DNA from: an uncultured Clostridia bacterium
GTDB taxonomy: Bacteria > Bacillota > Clostridia > TANB77 > CAG-508
Assembly (NCBI GenBank): GCA_948560265.1
Contig: CAOXTD010000001.1
Coordinates: 165,191-229,190, forward strand
Reading direction: 5' to 3'
Length of the DNA stretch: 64,000 bases
Numbering within the stretch: the first letter of the stretch is position 1; each line of letters begins with the position of its first letter. A program made the translations under genes and the position numbers. The notes under the pieces were generated by a model, which saw only the letters and a program-made list of their open reading frames with translations, made no database searches and was not told where the DNA came from. Below are positions 19,413-27,225 of the stretch, piece after piece.

Positions 19413-19664
19413 TTAACTTTTAATTTCCCTTTGAATTCTACTAAAAGCAAAGGCACAAATAACAAAACCTACTATAAAGAATAGGCTAGTTTTAAATAAG
19501 GAAAAACCAATTTGATAAACAAATGGAACTGTATAAATAAAATCATATGTAAGCAAAATGAGAATTGATAAAATGCTTAAACAAAAGGATACTTTAATTC
19601 CAGATTTCATTAATCCCGAAATAGAATGGTCCATTTCTTTAAATTCTAACAGTAATTGACGCAT
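19413..19664 (-). CDS. small membrane protein, unknown
   Basis: An 83-residue protein with two hydrophobic helices (about residues 23-45 and 51-75) and basic ends, no recognised family. The start at 19664 is chosen because GGAAAGGAG lies just before it; an upstream in-frame ATG at 19682 contains that ribosome site within its own codons. Convergent with the ABC operon. Confidence 0.6.
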   Translation of the reverse strand: MRQLLLEFKEMDHSISGLMKSGIKVSFCLSILSILILLTYDFIYTVPFVYQIGFSLFKTSLFFIVGFVICAFAFSRIQREIKS

Positions 19665-19764
19665 AGAAATACTCCTTTCCAAAAAGTCATATAACTATAT
19701 TTATGATAACATATAGTAAAACATGAAATCAAAGGTAATTTGTGCCAAAAAAAGATAAAAAATA

Positions 19765-19822
19765 AAAACCAAGCAAAGCTTGGTTTTAAATGATTTAATA
19801 AAACTGTGCACAATTTTATTAA
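19765..19822 (-). terminator. tandem hairpins downstream of rpsT
   Basis: Next to the rpsT stop is the palindrome AATAAAA-C-TGTGCACA-A-TTTTATT (19797-19820), then AAAACCAAGC (19765-19774) paired with GCTTGGTTTT (19778-19787). On the minus strand the second is followed by a T-rich tract, giving an intrinsic terminator for rpsT. Confidence 0.75.
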
Positions 19823-19825
19823 AAT

Positions 19826-20089
19826 TTAGTTCATAGCATTTAATTTTTTAGCCATATTAGATTTTTTTCTAGCTGCAGTATTTTTTACAATAACACCTTT
19901 TGTACAAGCCTGATCTACTTTTTTTGTAGCGAAAGAAAATAATTCAGTAGCTTCTGCTTTATTTCCAGCTTCTACAGCCTGTTCAAATTTCTTAACAGCT
20001 GATTTATATCCAGATTTAATCATATTATTTCTAAGAGTTTTCTTTTCAATAACACTAACACGTTTAATTGCTGATTTAATATTTGGCAT
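19826..20089 (-). CDS. rpsT: 30S ribosomal protein S20
   Basis: S20 binds the 5' domain and helix 44 of 16S rRNA. The 87-residue, Lys-rich, all-helical protein starts [11 protein letters not shown] and ends with the conserved [15 protein letters not shown] stretch. A GGGAGG ribosome site precedes ATG 20089. It is alone and divergent from hpf. Confidence 0.96.
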   Translation of the reverse strand: MPNIKSAIKRVSVIEKKTLRNNMIKSGYKSAVKKFEQAVEAGNKAEATELFSFATKKVDQACTKGVIVKNTAARKKSNMAKKLNAMN

Positions 20090-20229
20090 CTTTTGGCACC
20101 TCCCTTTTGTAAGTTCATAATTTAACAGTGTTTATTATAGCATGGAAAAAGAGATTTTGCAAGAGAAAACTGAAGATTTCTATGAAAGCAATAAATTTAT
20201 TTAAAAGAATAATGAATTTCAAAAAAAAC

Positions 20230-20258
20230 TTGAAAAGAAAAAAGAAAACGTATATAAT
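20230..20258 (+). promoter_or_regulatory. promoter of hpf
   Basis: TTGAAA (20230-20235), 17 bases, TATAAT (20253-20258). Confidence 0.75.
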
Positions 20259-20307
20259 AAATTCATACCAAAGACAGCAAAGAAAAAATTTGGAAGGAGA
20301 GATATTT

Positions 20308-20841
20308 ATGAACATTAAAATAGTAGGAAAAGAATTAAAAGCAACAGATGCAATTAAAGAGTATATTGGTAAAAAATCAGAAAGATTAATAAAATATTTT
20401 GGAGAAGAATTTGATGTTACAGCAACGATTAAAACAGAAGGTGGAATGCAAGTAGCAGAGACAGAAGTAAGAACACCAACAGATAGATTTAGAGCAGTAA
20501 CAGCACACAGAGATTTATATGCTTCTATTGACAAAAATATAGATATTTTAGAAGGTCAAATTAGAAAAATGAAAACGAAAAAAGATCAACAAAATATGAC
20601 TGATTCTATTCGTAATAAAGAAATTGCAAGAGAAGTAGAAGCGCACCCAATTGAAGGTGAAATTATTAAAACATTATATTATGAAATTAAACCATTATCA
20701 CCAGAAGATGCAAAACTAAAACTAGAAGAAAAACCACAAGATAGATTTTTAACATTTATCAACATTGAAACAGGAAAAGTAAATGTTATTTATCGTTTAA
20801 AAGATAATAGTAACTATGGTTTAGTAGAACCAGAAGCTTAA
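20308..20841 (+). CDS. hpf: long-form ribosome hibernation promoting factor
   Basis: Long HPF pairs ribosomes into inactive 100S dimers in stationary phase. The 177-residue protein has the N-terminal ribosome-binding domain (about 1-100, beginning MNIKIVGKELKATDAIKEY) and the C-terminal dimerisation domain (about 120-177, with IVKTL-like IIKTLYYEIKPLSPEDA). ATG 20308 follows GGAAGGAGA; longer in-frame extensions upstream are basic, have no ribosome site and cover the promoter. A strong terminator follows. Confidence 0.95.
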   Translation: MNIKIVGKELKATDAIKEYIGKKSERLIKYFGEEFDVTATIKTEGGMQVAETEVRTPTDRFRAVTAHRDLYASIDKNIDILEGQIRKMKTKKDQQNMTDSIRNKEIAREVEAHPIEGEIIKTLYYEIKPLSPEDAKLKLEEKPQDRFLTFINIETGKVNVIYRLKDNSNYGLVEPEA

Positions 20842-20860
20842 GTAAATAATTATATAAAAA

Positions 20861-20901
20861 GAAACCTGTCTAAATATGTAATCTAAACAGGTTTCTTTTT
20901 T
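20861..20901 (+). terminator. intrinsic terminator of hpf
   Basis: GAAACCTGT (20861-20869) pairs with ACAGGTTTC (20887-20895), followed by TTTTTT. Confidence 0.9.
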
Positions 20902-20935
20902 GTTGTATAAGTATACAACAAGGGTTGTTTCTTAA
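20902..20935. repeat. palindrome with TATACAACAAGG tail, copy 1
   Basis: GTTGTATA-AG-TATACAAC (20902-20919) is a perfect palindrome that runs on into a tail containing TATACAACAAGG (20912-20923) and TTTCTTAAG. The same 12-mer, again at the right arm of a hairpin, occurs at 50416-50427. Confidence 0.55.
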
Positions 20936-20941
20936 GAGAAA

Positions 20942-21142
20942 CTATTTCATTTGGTTTTCAGCTTGTTGAATTAACTTTTTAACCATTTGTCCACCGATTC
21001 TACCAGCATCTCTTGCAGATAAATCACCGTTATAACCTTGTTTTAAGTTAACACCAACTTCACTAGCTACTTCATATTTGAATTTGTTAAGAGCTTCTTT
21101 AGCTTCTGGAACTACAGAAGAATTGCTATTGTTGTTTGCCAT
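20942..21142 (-). CDS. alpha/beta-type small acid-soluble spore protein
   Basis: SASPs coat and protect spore DNA and are degraded by the GPR protease at germination. The 66-residue protein has the GPR cleavage region KYEVASEVGV and the DNA-binding block YNGDLSARDAGRIGG. ATG 21142 follows AGGAGGTGA directly; the longer frame from 21151 starts within the ribosome site. Upstream on the minus strand GTGTA, about 20 bases, then CATAAATA may be a forespore sigma-F/G promoter. It shows that the organism sporulates. Confidence 0.95.
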   Translation of the reverse strand: MANNNSNSSVVPEAKEALNKFKYEVASEVGVNLKQGYNGDLSARDAGRIGGQMVKKLIQQAENQMK

Positions 21143-21293
21143 ATCTTTCACCTCCTAGAATGTGATAATTGTTCATTTGAAAAAACTATTTGATTGCTTT
21201 TTCAGTATTTATGTTGTGCAATAAAAATGAAAATACACTGGAAATTTTTTGAAATTATAAATTTTTTATTTTCCCAAGTCCCAACAAAATCCA

Positions 21294-21323
21294 TTGACAA
21301 ATTTCTACAAAAAAGAATATAAT
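21294..21323 (+). promoter_or_regulatory. promoter of the Tim44-like/SPFH pair
   Basis: TTGACA (21294-21299), 18 bases, TATAAT (21318-21323), 82 bases before the start codon. Confidence 0.7.
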
Positions 21324-21405
21324 GATGATAAATAAAAAACAATAATAGAGAATATATTAATTTTAGGCGGATTTTATAAATATATTTGATAAGGAGTAAC
21401 TTAAG

Positions 21406-22389
21406 ATGAAAAAAATAAAAAAATTTTTCATGTCATTACTTTGCATTTTTGTAACTTTAATAGTAGTTACATTAGTAACAAAGTTAACGATTCAAATTTT
21501 TGATACTACTGTGTATGCTGATGTAGGGAGCTTTGAAGATTATAGTAGTGGAAGTGATTGGGGAAGTTCTTCATGGGATAGTGGCAGCAGTTGGGGAAGC
21601 TCTTGGGATGATGATGATTATGATTATGGCTCAAGTAGTGGCATTTTTATCTTTGGTGGTGGATTCGGTTCATTATTATTCTGGATTATTATCATAATTA
21701 TATGTATAGCTGTTAGTAAAAATAAAGATAATCCAAAAAGACGTTATGATAAAGAGTTTGATGCTAGAATGGCAAGTCGAACTATGCAGGATATGAATTC
21801 TTTAGAGGCTAACCAAACACAAATTGAAAACAAAATTCAAGTCAATGACCCAGCCTTTAATAAAGAAGAATTCATAGCATGGAGTAAAAACCTATTTGTA
21901 AAACTTCAACAAGCATGGACAGCAAGAGATTGGTCTACCATTAGGACATTTGAAACAGAAAGTTTATTTGAACAACATAAAAATCAATTACAAGGATATA
22001 TCAATAATAATCAAATTAATGTGATGGATAGAATTTGTGTCAATTATGCTCATTTATATAATTATCGTGTAGAAGGTGACAAAGAAATCCTAACAGTAAG
22101 GCTAAATTCAAGAATGGAAGACTATATTATAGATAGCACCACGAAACAAGTGCTAAAAGGGGAGAAAGGCTTAGATAAATTTAATACTTATTTACTAACA
22201 TTCATTAGAAAGAATGGAGTGAAAACAAAACCAGGTACAATAGAAGTAAATACAACGAATTGTCCAAATTGTGGTGCACCAACACAGATTACTTCAAGTG
22301 GAAAGTGTGATTATTGTGGAAGTGTTATAACTACTGGAGAACATAGTTGGGTACTATCCAATTTACAAAGAGAAAATGTAAGACTTTAA
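21406..22389 (+). CDS. membrane-anchored Tim44-like domain protein with zinc ribbon
   Basis: A 327-residue protein. An N-terminal hydrophobic helix (about 8-38) is followed by a Ser/Trp/Gly/Asp-rich low-complexity segment (about 42-80), a second membrane helix (about 85-108), a Tim44-like domain (about 140-290) and a C-terminal zinc ribbon with CPNCGAP and CDYCGS (about 294-312). The function is unknown; Tim44-like domains bind membranes or proteins. It lies 81 bases before the SPFH gene, which also ends in zinc ribbons, so the two probably work together at the membrane. Confidence 0.8.
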   Translation: MKKIKKFFMSLLCIFVTLIVVTLVTKLTIQIFDTTVYADVGSFEDYSSGSDWGSSSWDSGSSWGSSWDDDDYDYGSSSGIFIFGGGFGSLLFWIIIIIICIAVSKNKDNPKRRYDKEFDARMASRTMQDMNSLEANQTQIENKIQVNDPAFNKEEFIAWSKNLFVKLQQAWTARDWSTIRTFETESLFEQHKNQLQGYINNNQINVMDRICVNYAHLYNYRVEGDKEILTVRLNSRMEDYIIDSTTKQVLKGEKGLDKFNTYLLTFIRKNGVKTKPGTIEVNTTNCPNCGAPTQITSSGKCDYCGSVITTGEHSWVLSNLQRENVRL

Positions 22390-22470
22390 AAAATAATAAT
22401 TTTGTTTGAGGTAAAAACAAGTAAGATATAGAACTTATCTAAAATATAAAAAAAGAAAGGAAGAGAAATT

Positions 22471-23727
22471 ATGGGATTATTTAAAGCAGCAAAAGATGCA
22501 ATAGGGGGAACCTTAGCGGACCAATGGAAAGAGGCTATTCGTTGTGAAGATATGCCTAACAATGTATTAATGGTAAAGAAAACAACTCCAAATGGAGTAA
22601 TTAGTAACAAAAGTACAATTATTGTAGCACCAGGACAATGTGCTGTCATTTTTGATAATGGAAAGGTAATTGATGCGACAGCTGAAGAAGGATTTTATCA
22701 ATTTGATAGTTCAACATCTCCATCTTTCTTTGCAGGAGATTTTGGTAAAACATTTAAAGAAATGTGGGAAAGGTTTACATACAATGGAGCAGCAGCAAAG
22801 CAACAAGCTGTATTCTTCTTTAATACAAAAGAAATATTAGATAATAAGTTTGGAACACCAGCGCCAATTCCATTTCAAGATTGGTCACATCCAATTCCAA
22901 ATCAAATGACAAATACTTTAACACCAATGAGAGTAGAAATTAAATGTTTTGGAAAATATACTTTTAAAATTAGTAACCCAGCAGTATTTATGCAAGAAAT
23001 AGCAGGAACAGCAGACAGATATACAAAAGAACAGATTGTAGAACAAATGCGTGCAGAAGTTATAGCAGTGTTCCAAAATTTAATTAATGAATTAGGTTCT
23101 GAAAGGCATAAAGTTCCTGTGCTTGAAATGCCAAGTCAAACAGATGAAATTAGAACGATGATGGACGAAATGGTATTTGATGAGCCAATTAGAAGAAGAG
23201 GACTTTCTATTGTATGTTTTGCAGTAGAATCTGTAACATTGGATGAAGAATCAGAAGCAAAAATTGATAATTATGAGTTTAGTTCAAATGCTCATTTACA
23301 ACAAGGAAAGTTAGTAGATGCTTATGCGGAAGCGGTTCAAAAAGCTGCTGAAAATAAGAGCGGCTCTATCAACGGATTCATGGGAATTGGCATGATGAAT
23401 ATGGCAAGTAATGGAATGACAGGAGGAGCAGCAAATGGACCTTGGCAGAATACACAAAATAGCCAAATAGATTTAAGTAAGCAAAATATAGAAAATGCAC
23501 CACAAACAACACAAGAACAAATGAAAGCAGCAGTGGTAGGAAGTGCACAAGCGCAATCAAAAGCTGGAGAATGGACTTGCGAATGTGGTTCTAAAAATGC
23601 TGGAAAGTTTTGCAGTAACTGTGGAAAAGCAAAACCAGCACAAGATAAAAGACAGTGTCCAAATTGTAAAGCAGTAACAGATAAAGACGCAAAATTCTGC
23701 GGAGAATGTGGGACAAAGCTTGATTAA
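22471..23727 (+). CDS. SPFH-domain protein with two C-terminal zinc ribbons
   Basis: A 418-residue protein of the COG4260 type ('virion core protein-like'). An SPFH/band-7 domain occupies about residues 35-260; then comes a Gln/Gly-rich linker and two zinc ribbons (CECGSKNAGKFCSNCG near 366-381 and CPNCKAVTDKDAKFCGECG near 393-411). It has no signal peptide. ATG 22471 follows AAAGGAAGAG. It follows the Tim44-like gene, probably in one operon. Exact role unknown; family members scaffold membrane complexes. Confidence 0.85.
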   Translation: MGLFKAAKDAIGGTLADQWKEAIRCEDMPNNVLMVKKTTPNGVISNKSTIIVAPGQCAVIFDNGKVIDATAEEGFYQFDSSTSPSFFAGDFGKTFKEMWERFTYNGAAAKQQAVFFFNTKEILDNKFGTPAPIPFQDWSHPIPNQMTNTLTPMRVEIKCFGKYTFKISNPAVFMQEIAGTADRYTKEQIVEQMRAEVIAVFQNLINELGSERHKVPVLEMPSQTDEIRTMMDEMVFDEPIRRRGLSIVCFAVESVTLDEESEAKIDNYEFSSNAHLQQGKLVDAYAEAVQKAAENKSGSINGFMGIGMMNMASNGMTGGAANGPWQNTQNSQIDLSKQNIENAPQTTQEQMKAAVVGSAQAQSKAGEWTCECGSKNAGKFCSNCGKAKPAQDKRQCPNCKAVTDKDAKFCGECGTKLD

Positions 23728-23743
23728 AATAGAACATAATAAA

Positions 23744-23780
23744 AGAAAGTATATTACATAAACAGAGTAATATACTTTCT
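23744..23780 (+). repeat. hairpin between the SPFH and HAD genes
   Basis: AGAAAGTATATTAC (23744-23757) is perfectly complementary to GTAATATACTTTCT (23767-23780). There is no T-run after it; it sits just upstream of the HAD ribosome site. Confidence 0.65.
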
Positions 23781-23799
23781 GTATGTAAAAGGAGAAGAG

Positions 23800-24679
23800 A
23801 TGTATAAATTAATAGCAATTGACTTAGACGGAACTTTATTAGATACTTATCGGGCAAGCCTCTAATAAAAATTGCCAAGCAGTTAAGCAGGCAATGGAAA
23901 GAGGGGTAGAGGTTGTTTTAACAACCGGAAGAAGTCCAGCATCTGTTAAAAATTTAGCAGAAGAAACAGGAGCAGATCACTATATTATTTGTGGAAATGG
24001 TGCAATTGTGTATGATTTGCAAAAGCAAGAGACTATTTACCAAAACTTGTTAGATAAGAAAAAAGTATTACAATTAATTGAAATTTGTGAAGAAAATAGC
24101 ATTTACTATAATGTATATACAGAAAATACAATTATTACAAAGACATTAAACTATAATACGCTTTTCTATCATCATGAAAATAGTAGAAAACCAGATGATA
24201 AGAAAACTAATATTCATATTGTACAAGATATTTATGAATATGTAAAAGAGAGAGAAGAAGAAGATTATAGTAAAATTATGATTTGTGATGACAATAATAT
24301 TATTTTTAGTAGTATTATTAAAAAAATAAAAATGGTCAAAAATGTAGATGTTTTAGATGTAGGTCACATGTCAAAGAAAATTATAAAAGATGGGACAGAG
24401 GAATATCCATTAGAATACTATTATACAGAGGTTAGTAGTCAAAATGTTGATAAATGGAGCGCCATTTTAAAACTAATTGAAAAATTAAACATTCAACCAG
24501 AAGAAGTAATAGCAATAGGAGATAATGTAAATGATCAAACAATGCTAGAAAATGCAGGACTTGGCATTGCAATGGGAAATAGTGCACCATATATCCAAGA
24601 AATGGCAGATGAGGTAACTTTAGACAATAATTCAAATGGAGTGGCTGTATCGATTGAAAAACATATTTTAACAGTATAA
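23800..24679 (+). CDS. Cof-type HAD phosphatase, read through a CGG +1 shift
   Basis: HAD hydrolases of the Cof/YkrA type dephosphorylate sugar phosphates and cofactors. ATG 23800 follows AAAGGAGAAGAG and gives MYKLIAIDLDGTLLDTY, the motif I nucleophile DxDGT. At codon 18 is an in-frame CGG (23851-23853); read straight, a stop follows three codons later. Skipping the C gives T-Y-G-Q-A-S-N-K-N and continues into ERGVEVVLTTGRSP (motif II), the cap, and GDNVNDQTMLENAG (motif IV). The full product is about 292 residues, normal for the family. Confidence 0.9.
23851..23853 (+). other. CGG +1 shift site 5 (HAD phosphatase)
   Basis: TAT-CGG-GCA in the zero frame, TAA after two more codons. Dropping the C gives TAT-GGG-CAA, Y-G-Q, and joins the two halves of a standard Cof-type protein. 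Confidence 0.87.
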
Positions 24680-24691
24680 AAGAATATAAAA

Positions 24692-24728
24692 TGCACACAA
24701 CTATTATTGAGAGGAGTGTGTATTTTTC
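24692..24728 (+). terminator. terminator of the HAD gene
   Basis: TGCACAC and GTGTGTA flank a loop and are followed by TTTTTCTT. Confidence 0.65.
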
Positions 24729-24789
24729 TTAGTTCTAGGAACGAAAGTGACGTAGAAATAAGTTATACGCAACAGAGAGGAGTTTTATT

Positions 24790-24936
24790 ATGAATAAAAA
24801 GGATAAAATGGGAAATATGGAAGAAATGGAAGATGTGACTAAATATGGGGAGTTTGTTTCATCTTATTTTGCTTGGCTTACGCTAGAACATCAAAAGCAA
24901 AATGCTAAAAAGATGGAAGATATGACAAATAAATAA
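24790..24936 (+). CDS. 48-residue acidic protein, unknown
   Basis: An ATG at 24790 behind AGAGAGGAG opens a frame of 48 codons rich in Met, Lys and Glu (starts MNKKDKMGNMEEMED, ends KKMEDMTNK) with a central aromatic patch YGEFVSSYFAWLTLEHQ. The good ribosome site and normal composition favour a real small gene. No family recognised; it lies just before the ctsR promoter. Confidence 0.55.
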   Translation: MNKKDKMGNMEEMEDVTKYGEFVSSYFAWLTLEHQKQNAKKMEDMTNK

Positions 24937-24963
24937 GTTCACAAAACATTCACAAAAAACATA

Positions 24964-25017
24964 TTGACAAACAGAAAAAAGAGAGTATAATAAGATTATA
25001 GGTCAAAGAAAGTCAAA
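24964..25017 (+). promoter_or_regulatory. promoter and CtsR box of the ctsR operon
   Basis: TTGACA (24964-24969), 16 bases, TATAAT (24986-24991). The heptad direct repeat GGTCAAA-GAA-AGTCAAA (25001-25017) exactly fits the CtsR consensus (RGTCAAANANRGTCAAA) and overlaps the transcription start, so CtsR represses its own operon until heat or stress inactivates it. Confidence 0.93.
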
Positions 25018-25072
25018 GTCTAAAATGAAACGATTAATAAATATAAATGACCAAAGAAAAGGAAGTGATGGA

Positions 25073-25522
25073 GTGAGGATATCTGATGTCATAGAAGAAT
25101 TTATCAAAGAAATGTTTTCGGAAGATGACTCTATTGAAATACAAAGGAATGATTTAGCGGAGTACTTTAACTGTGTACCATCTCAAATTAACTATGTCAT
25201 AGCAACTAGATTTAAACCATCACAAGGATATTATGTAGAAAGTAAACGTGGTGGAGGAGGGCACATTAAAATTACAAAGGTCAATATTACAAAAAGCAAT
25301 TATTTAATGCATGCCATTAGTAGTATAGATAATAAAATTACAGCACAAGAAGTAGATATTTTTATTAGTAATTTCTTATCAGAAGGCATCATTTCTGAAA
25401 CAGAGGCAAAATTATTAAAAGTAGCAACAAGTGATAATGTACTAATTGTACCACAAGAGATAAAAGATATATTAAGAGCAAATATCTTAAAAAATATGTT
25501 AATTAATTTAGTGGAAGACTAG
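25073..25522 (+). CDS. ctsR: CtsR, repressor of class III heat-shock genes
   Basis: CtsR binds the heptad repeat upstream and is inactivated on heating and degraded by Clp after McsB action. From GTG 25073 the protein is 149 residues, typical length, and starts MRISDVIEEFIKEMF; the helix-turn-helix and wing carry NDLAEYFNCVPSQINYVI and the conserved ESKRGGGGHIKI. The GTG is preferred because GGAAG lies 7 bases before it; an ATG at 25025 would add 16 residues absent from the family and overlap the operator region. Confidence 0.94.
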   Translation: MRISDVIEEFIKEMFSEDDSIEIQRNDLAEYFNCVPSQINYVIATRFKPSQGYYVESKRGGGGHIKITKVNITKSNYLMHAISSIDNKITAQEVDIFISNFLSEGIISETEAKLLKVATSDNVLIVPQEIKDILRANILKNMLINLVED

Positions 25523-25535
25523 GAGGTTGATTATT

Positions 25536-26105
25536 ATGTTATGTCAAAATTGTGGAAAGAATGAAGTGAATTTCCGTTATACTCAAATTATCAATGGAGT
25601 AAAAAAAGAAATGGCACTTTGTGATAAATGTGCCAAAAGTTTAGGATTAGAAAGTTTGGATTTTAATATGCCAATTAATTTTTCTAACTTTTTAGGAGAT
25701 TTTTTAAATGTAGCAGCAGATGCAGAAATTTTACCAAGTTTTACAAAGACAGGAGTATTGCAATGTGATGAATGTGGAATGACATATAATGAATTTGTAG
25801 ATACAGGTAAATTTGGATGCAGCCATTGCTATGATATTTTTGCAAATGTATTAGATCCTGTACTTAAGAATATCCATGGTTCTAGTAATCATGTAGGAAG
25901 AAGAAGCAGGTTATCAGCAGTAGACAAAAAGAAAGTAGCGCAAGATGTAGAACAAGCGCATAAAAAGGCAGCAAAGCCTGTAAAAAAAGATGAAAAACAA
26001 GAAAAAATAGACAAATTAAATGAGGAATTAAAACAAGCTATTAAGGAAGAGCGCTATGAAGATGCAGCTAAGCTAAGAGATGAGATTAAGAAGTTGGATA
26101 AGTAG
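25536..26105 (+). CDS. mcsA: McsA, zinc-finger activator of McsB
   Basis: McsA activates the McsB arginine kinase and helps control CtsR. The 189-residue protein has four CXXC pairs (CQNCGK, CDKCAK, CDECGM, CSHCYD) and a C-terminal UVR-like helix pair (KLNEELKQAIKEERYEDAA). ATG 25536 follows AGGAGG. Second gene of the operon, 13 bases after ctsR. Confidence 0.94.
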   Translation: MLCQNCGKNEVNFRYTQIINGVKKEMALCDKCAKSLGLESLDFNMPINFSNFLGDFLNVAADAEILPSFTKTGVLQCDECGMTYNEFVDTGKFGCSHCYDIFANVLDPVLKNIHGSSNHVGRRSRLSAVDKKKVAQDVEQAHKKAAKPVKKDEKQEKIDKLNEELKQAIKEERYEDAAKLRDEIKKLDK

Positions 26106-26176
26106 CTTTAGCACTTACAAACTGCTATATGCAGCTTTGCTGTAAAAGAAAATATCAAATTAAAGGAGGAAGCAAA

Positions 26177-27193
26177 ATGCAAAATTGGTATTTACAAAAT
26201 GGAAAAGACTCAGATGTAGTTATTAGTTCTAGAGTAAGGCTTGCTAGAAATTTAGAAGAAGTCCCATTCCCAACAAAGTATTCTAAAGAGCAAGCTAAAA
26301 AGATATTAGAAAAGTTAAAAGAAATTGCACCAAGTATTGGATATGGGCTTAAGTATATTGAATTAAATGATTTAGATGATATTACAAAGGTAAGCTTAGT
26401 AGAGAAACATGTCATTAGCCCAGAATTTGCTATGAACAAAATGAAAATAGGAGCTGTTCTTTTAAATGATGAAGAAAATATTTGTATCATGGTTAATGAA
26501 GAAGACCACATGCATATTCAAATGTTTGCATCAGGTTCAGAATTAGAAAATTTGAAGAATCTAGCCATTGAATTAGACGAAAAAGTAGATAAGTTATTAA
26601 CATATGCTATTCATGAAAAATATGGATATTTAACGTCTTGTCCTACTAATGTAGGAACAGCAATGAGAGCATCTGTTATGGTACATTTACCTGCTCTAAC
26701 TATGACAGGAAATATAGGGAAAATCTTTAATATTGTTAACGGATTTGGTATGAATATCCGTGGTATTTATGGAGAAGGTACACAGAGTCAAGGAGAAATT
26801 TATCAAATTTCTAATAAACAATCTCTAGGAATTACAGAAAATGATATAATCAAGAACTTAAATATTATTACTGAAAAGGTAATTGAACAAGAGAGAATGG
26901 CAAGGAAATACCTAGCAAAAAATTCTATTGATTTAGAAGATAGAGTGTACCGTGCTTATGGAACCTTAGCTTATGCGACGAAGCTTTCTTCTGATGAATG
27001 TAAAAAGCTATTATCTTTTGTAAAGTTAGGTACTGATTTGGGCATTATTAAAGAGTTAAATGATAGTAAAATATCAAAATTGTATTTATATAACCAACCA
27101 GCTAATTTGCAAAAGTATGTAGGAAAACTACTAGATGGATATGAACGTGAGATTAAGAGACCAGAAGTGATAAAGGAAATTATACAAAGTTAG
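26177..27193 (+). CDS. mcsB: McsB, protein arginine kinase
   Basis: McsB phosphorylates arginine residues; phospho-arginine marks proteins for ClpCP. The 338-residue protein has the phosphagen-kinase fold with SSRVRLARNL near the start, VNEEDHMHIQ and LTSCPTNVGTAMRAS around the catalytic Cys, and the phosphate-contacting GEGTQSQGEIYQISN. ATG 26177 follows AAAGGAGGAAG. Third gene of the operon. Its substrates carry Arg, which is of interest because the fourth CGN codon, CGG, seems not to be used as Arg in this genome. Confidence 0.95.
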   Translation: MQNWYLQNGKDSDVVISSRVRLARNLEEVPFPTKYSKEQAKKILEKLKEIAPSIGYGLKYIELNDLDDITKVSLVEKHVISPEFAMNKMKIGAVLLNDEENICIMVNEEDHMHIQMFASGSELENLKNLAIELDEKVDKLLTYAIHEKYGYLTSCPTNVGTAMRASVMVHLPALTMTGNIGKIFNIVNGFGMNIRGIYGEGTQSQGEIYQISNKQSLGITENDIIKNLNIITEKVIEQERMARKYLAKNSIDLEDRVYRAYGTLAYATKLSSDECKKLLSFVKLGTDLGIIKELNDSKISKLYLYNQPANLQKYVGKLLDGYEREIKRPEVIKEIIQS

Positions 27194-27225
27194 CAATTTA
27201 GATGTTTGAAAGGAGAAAAATCAAA

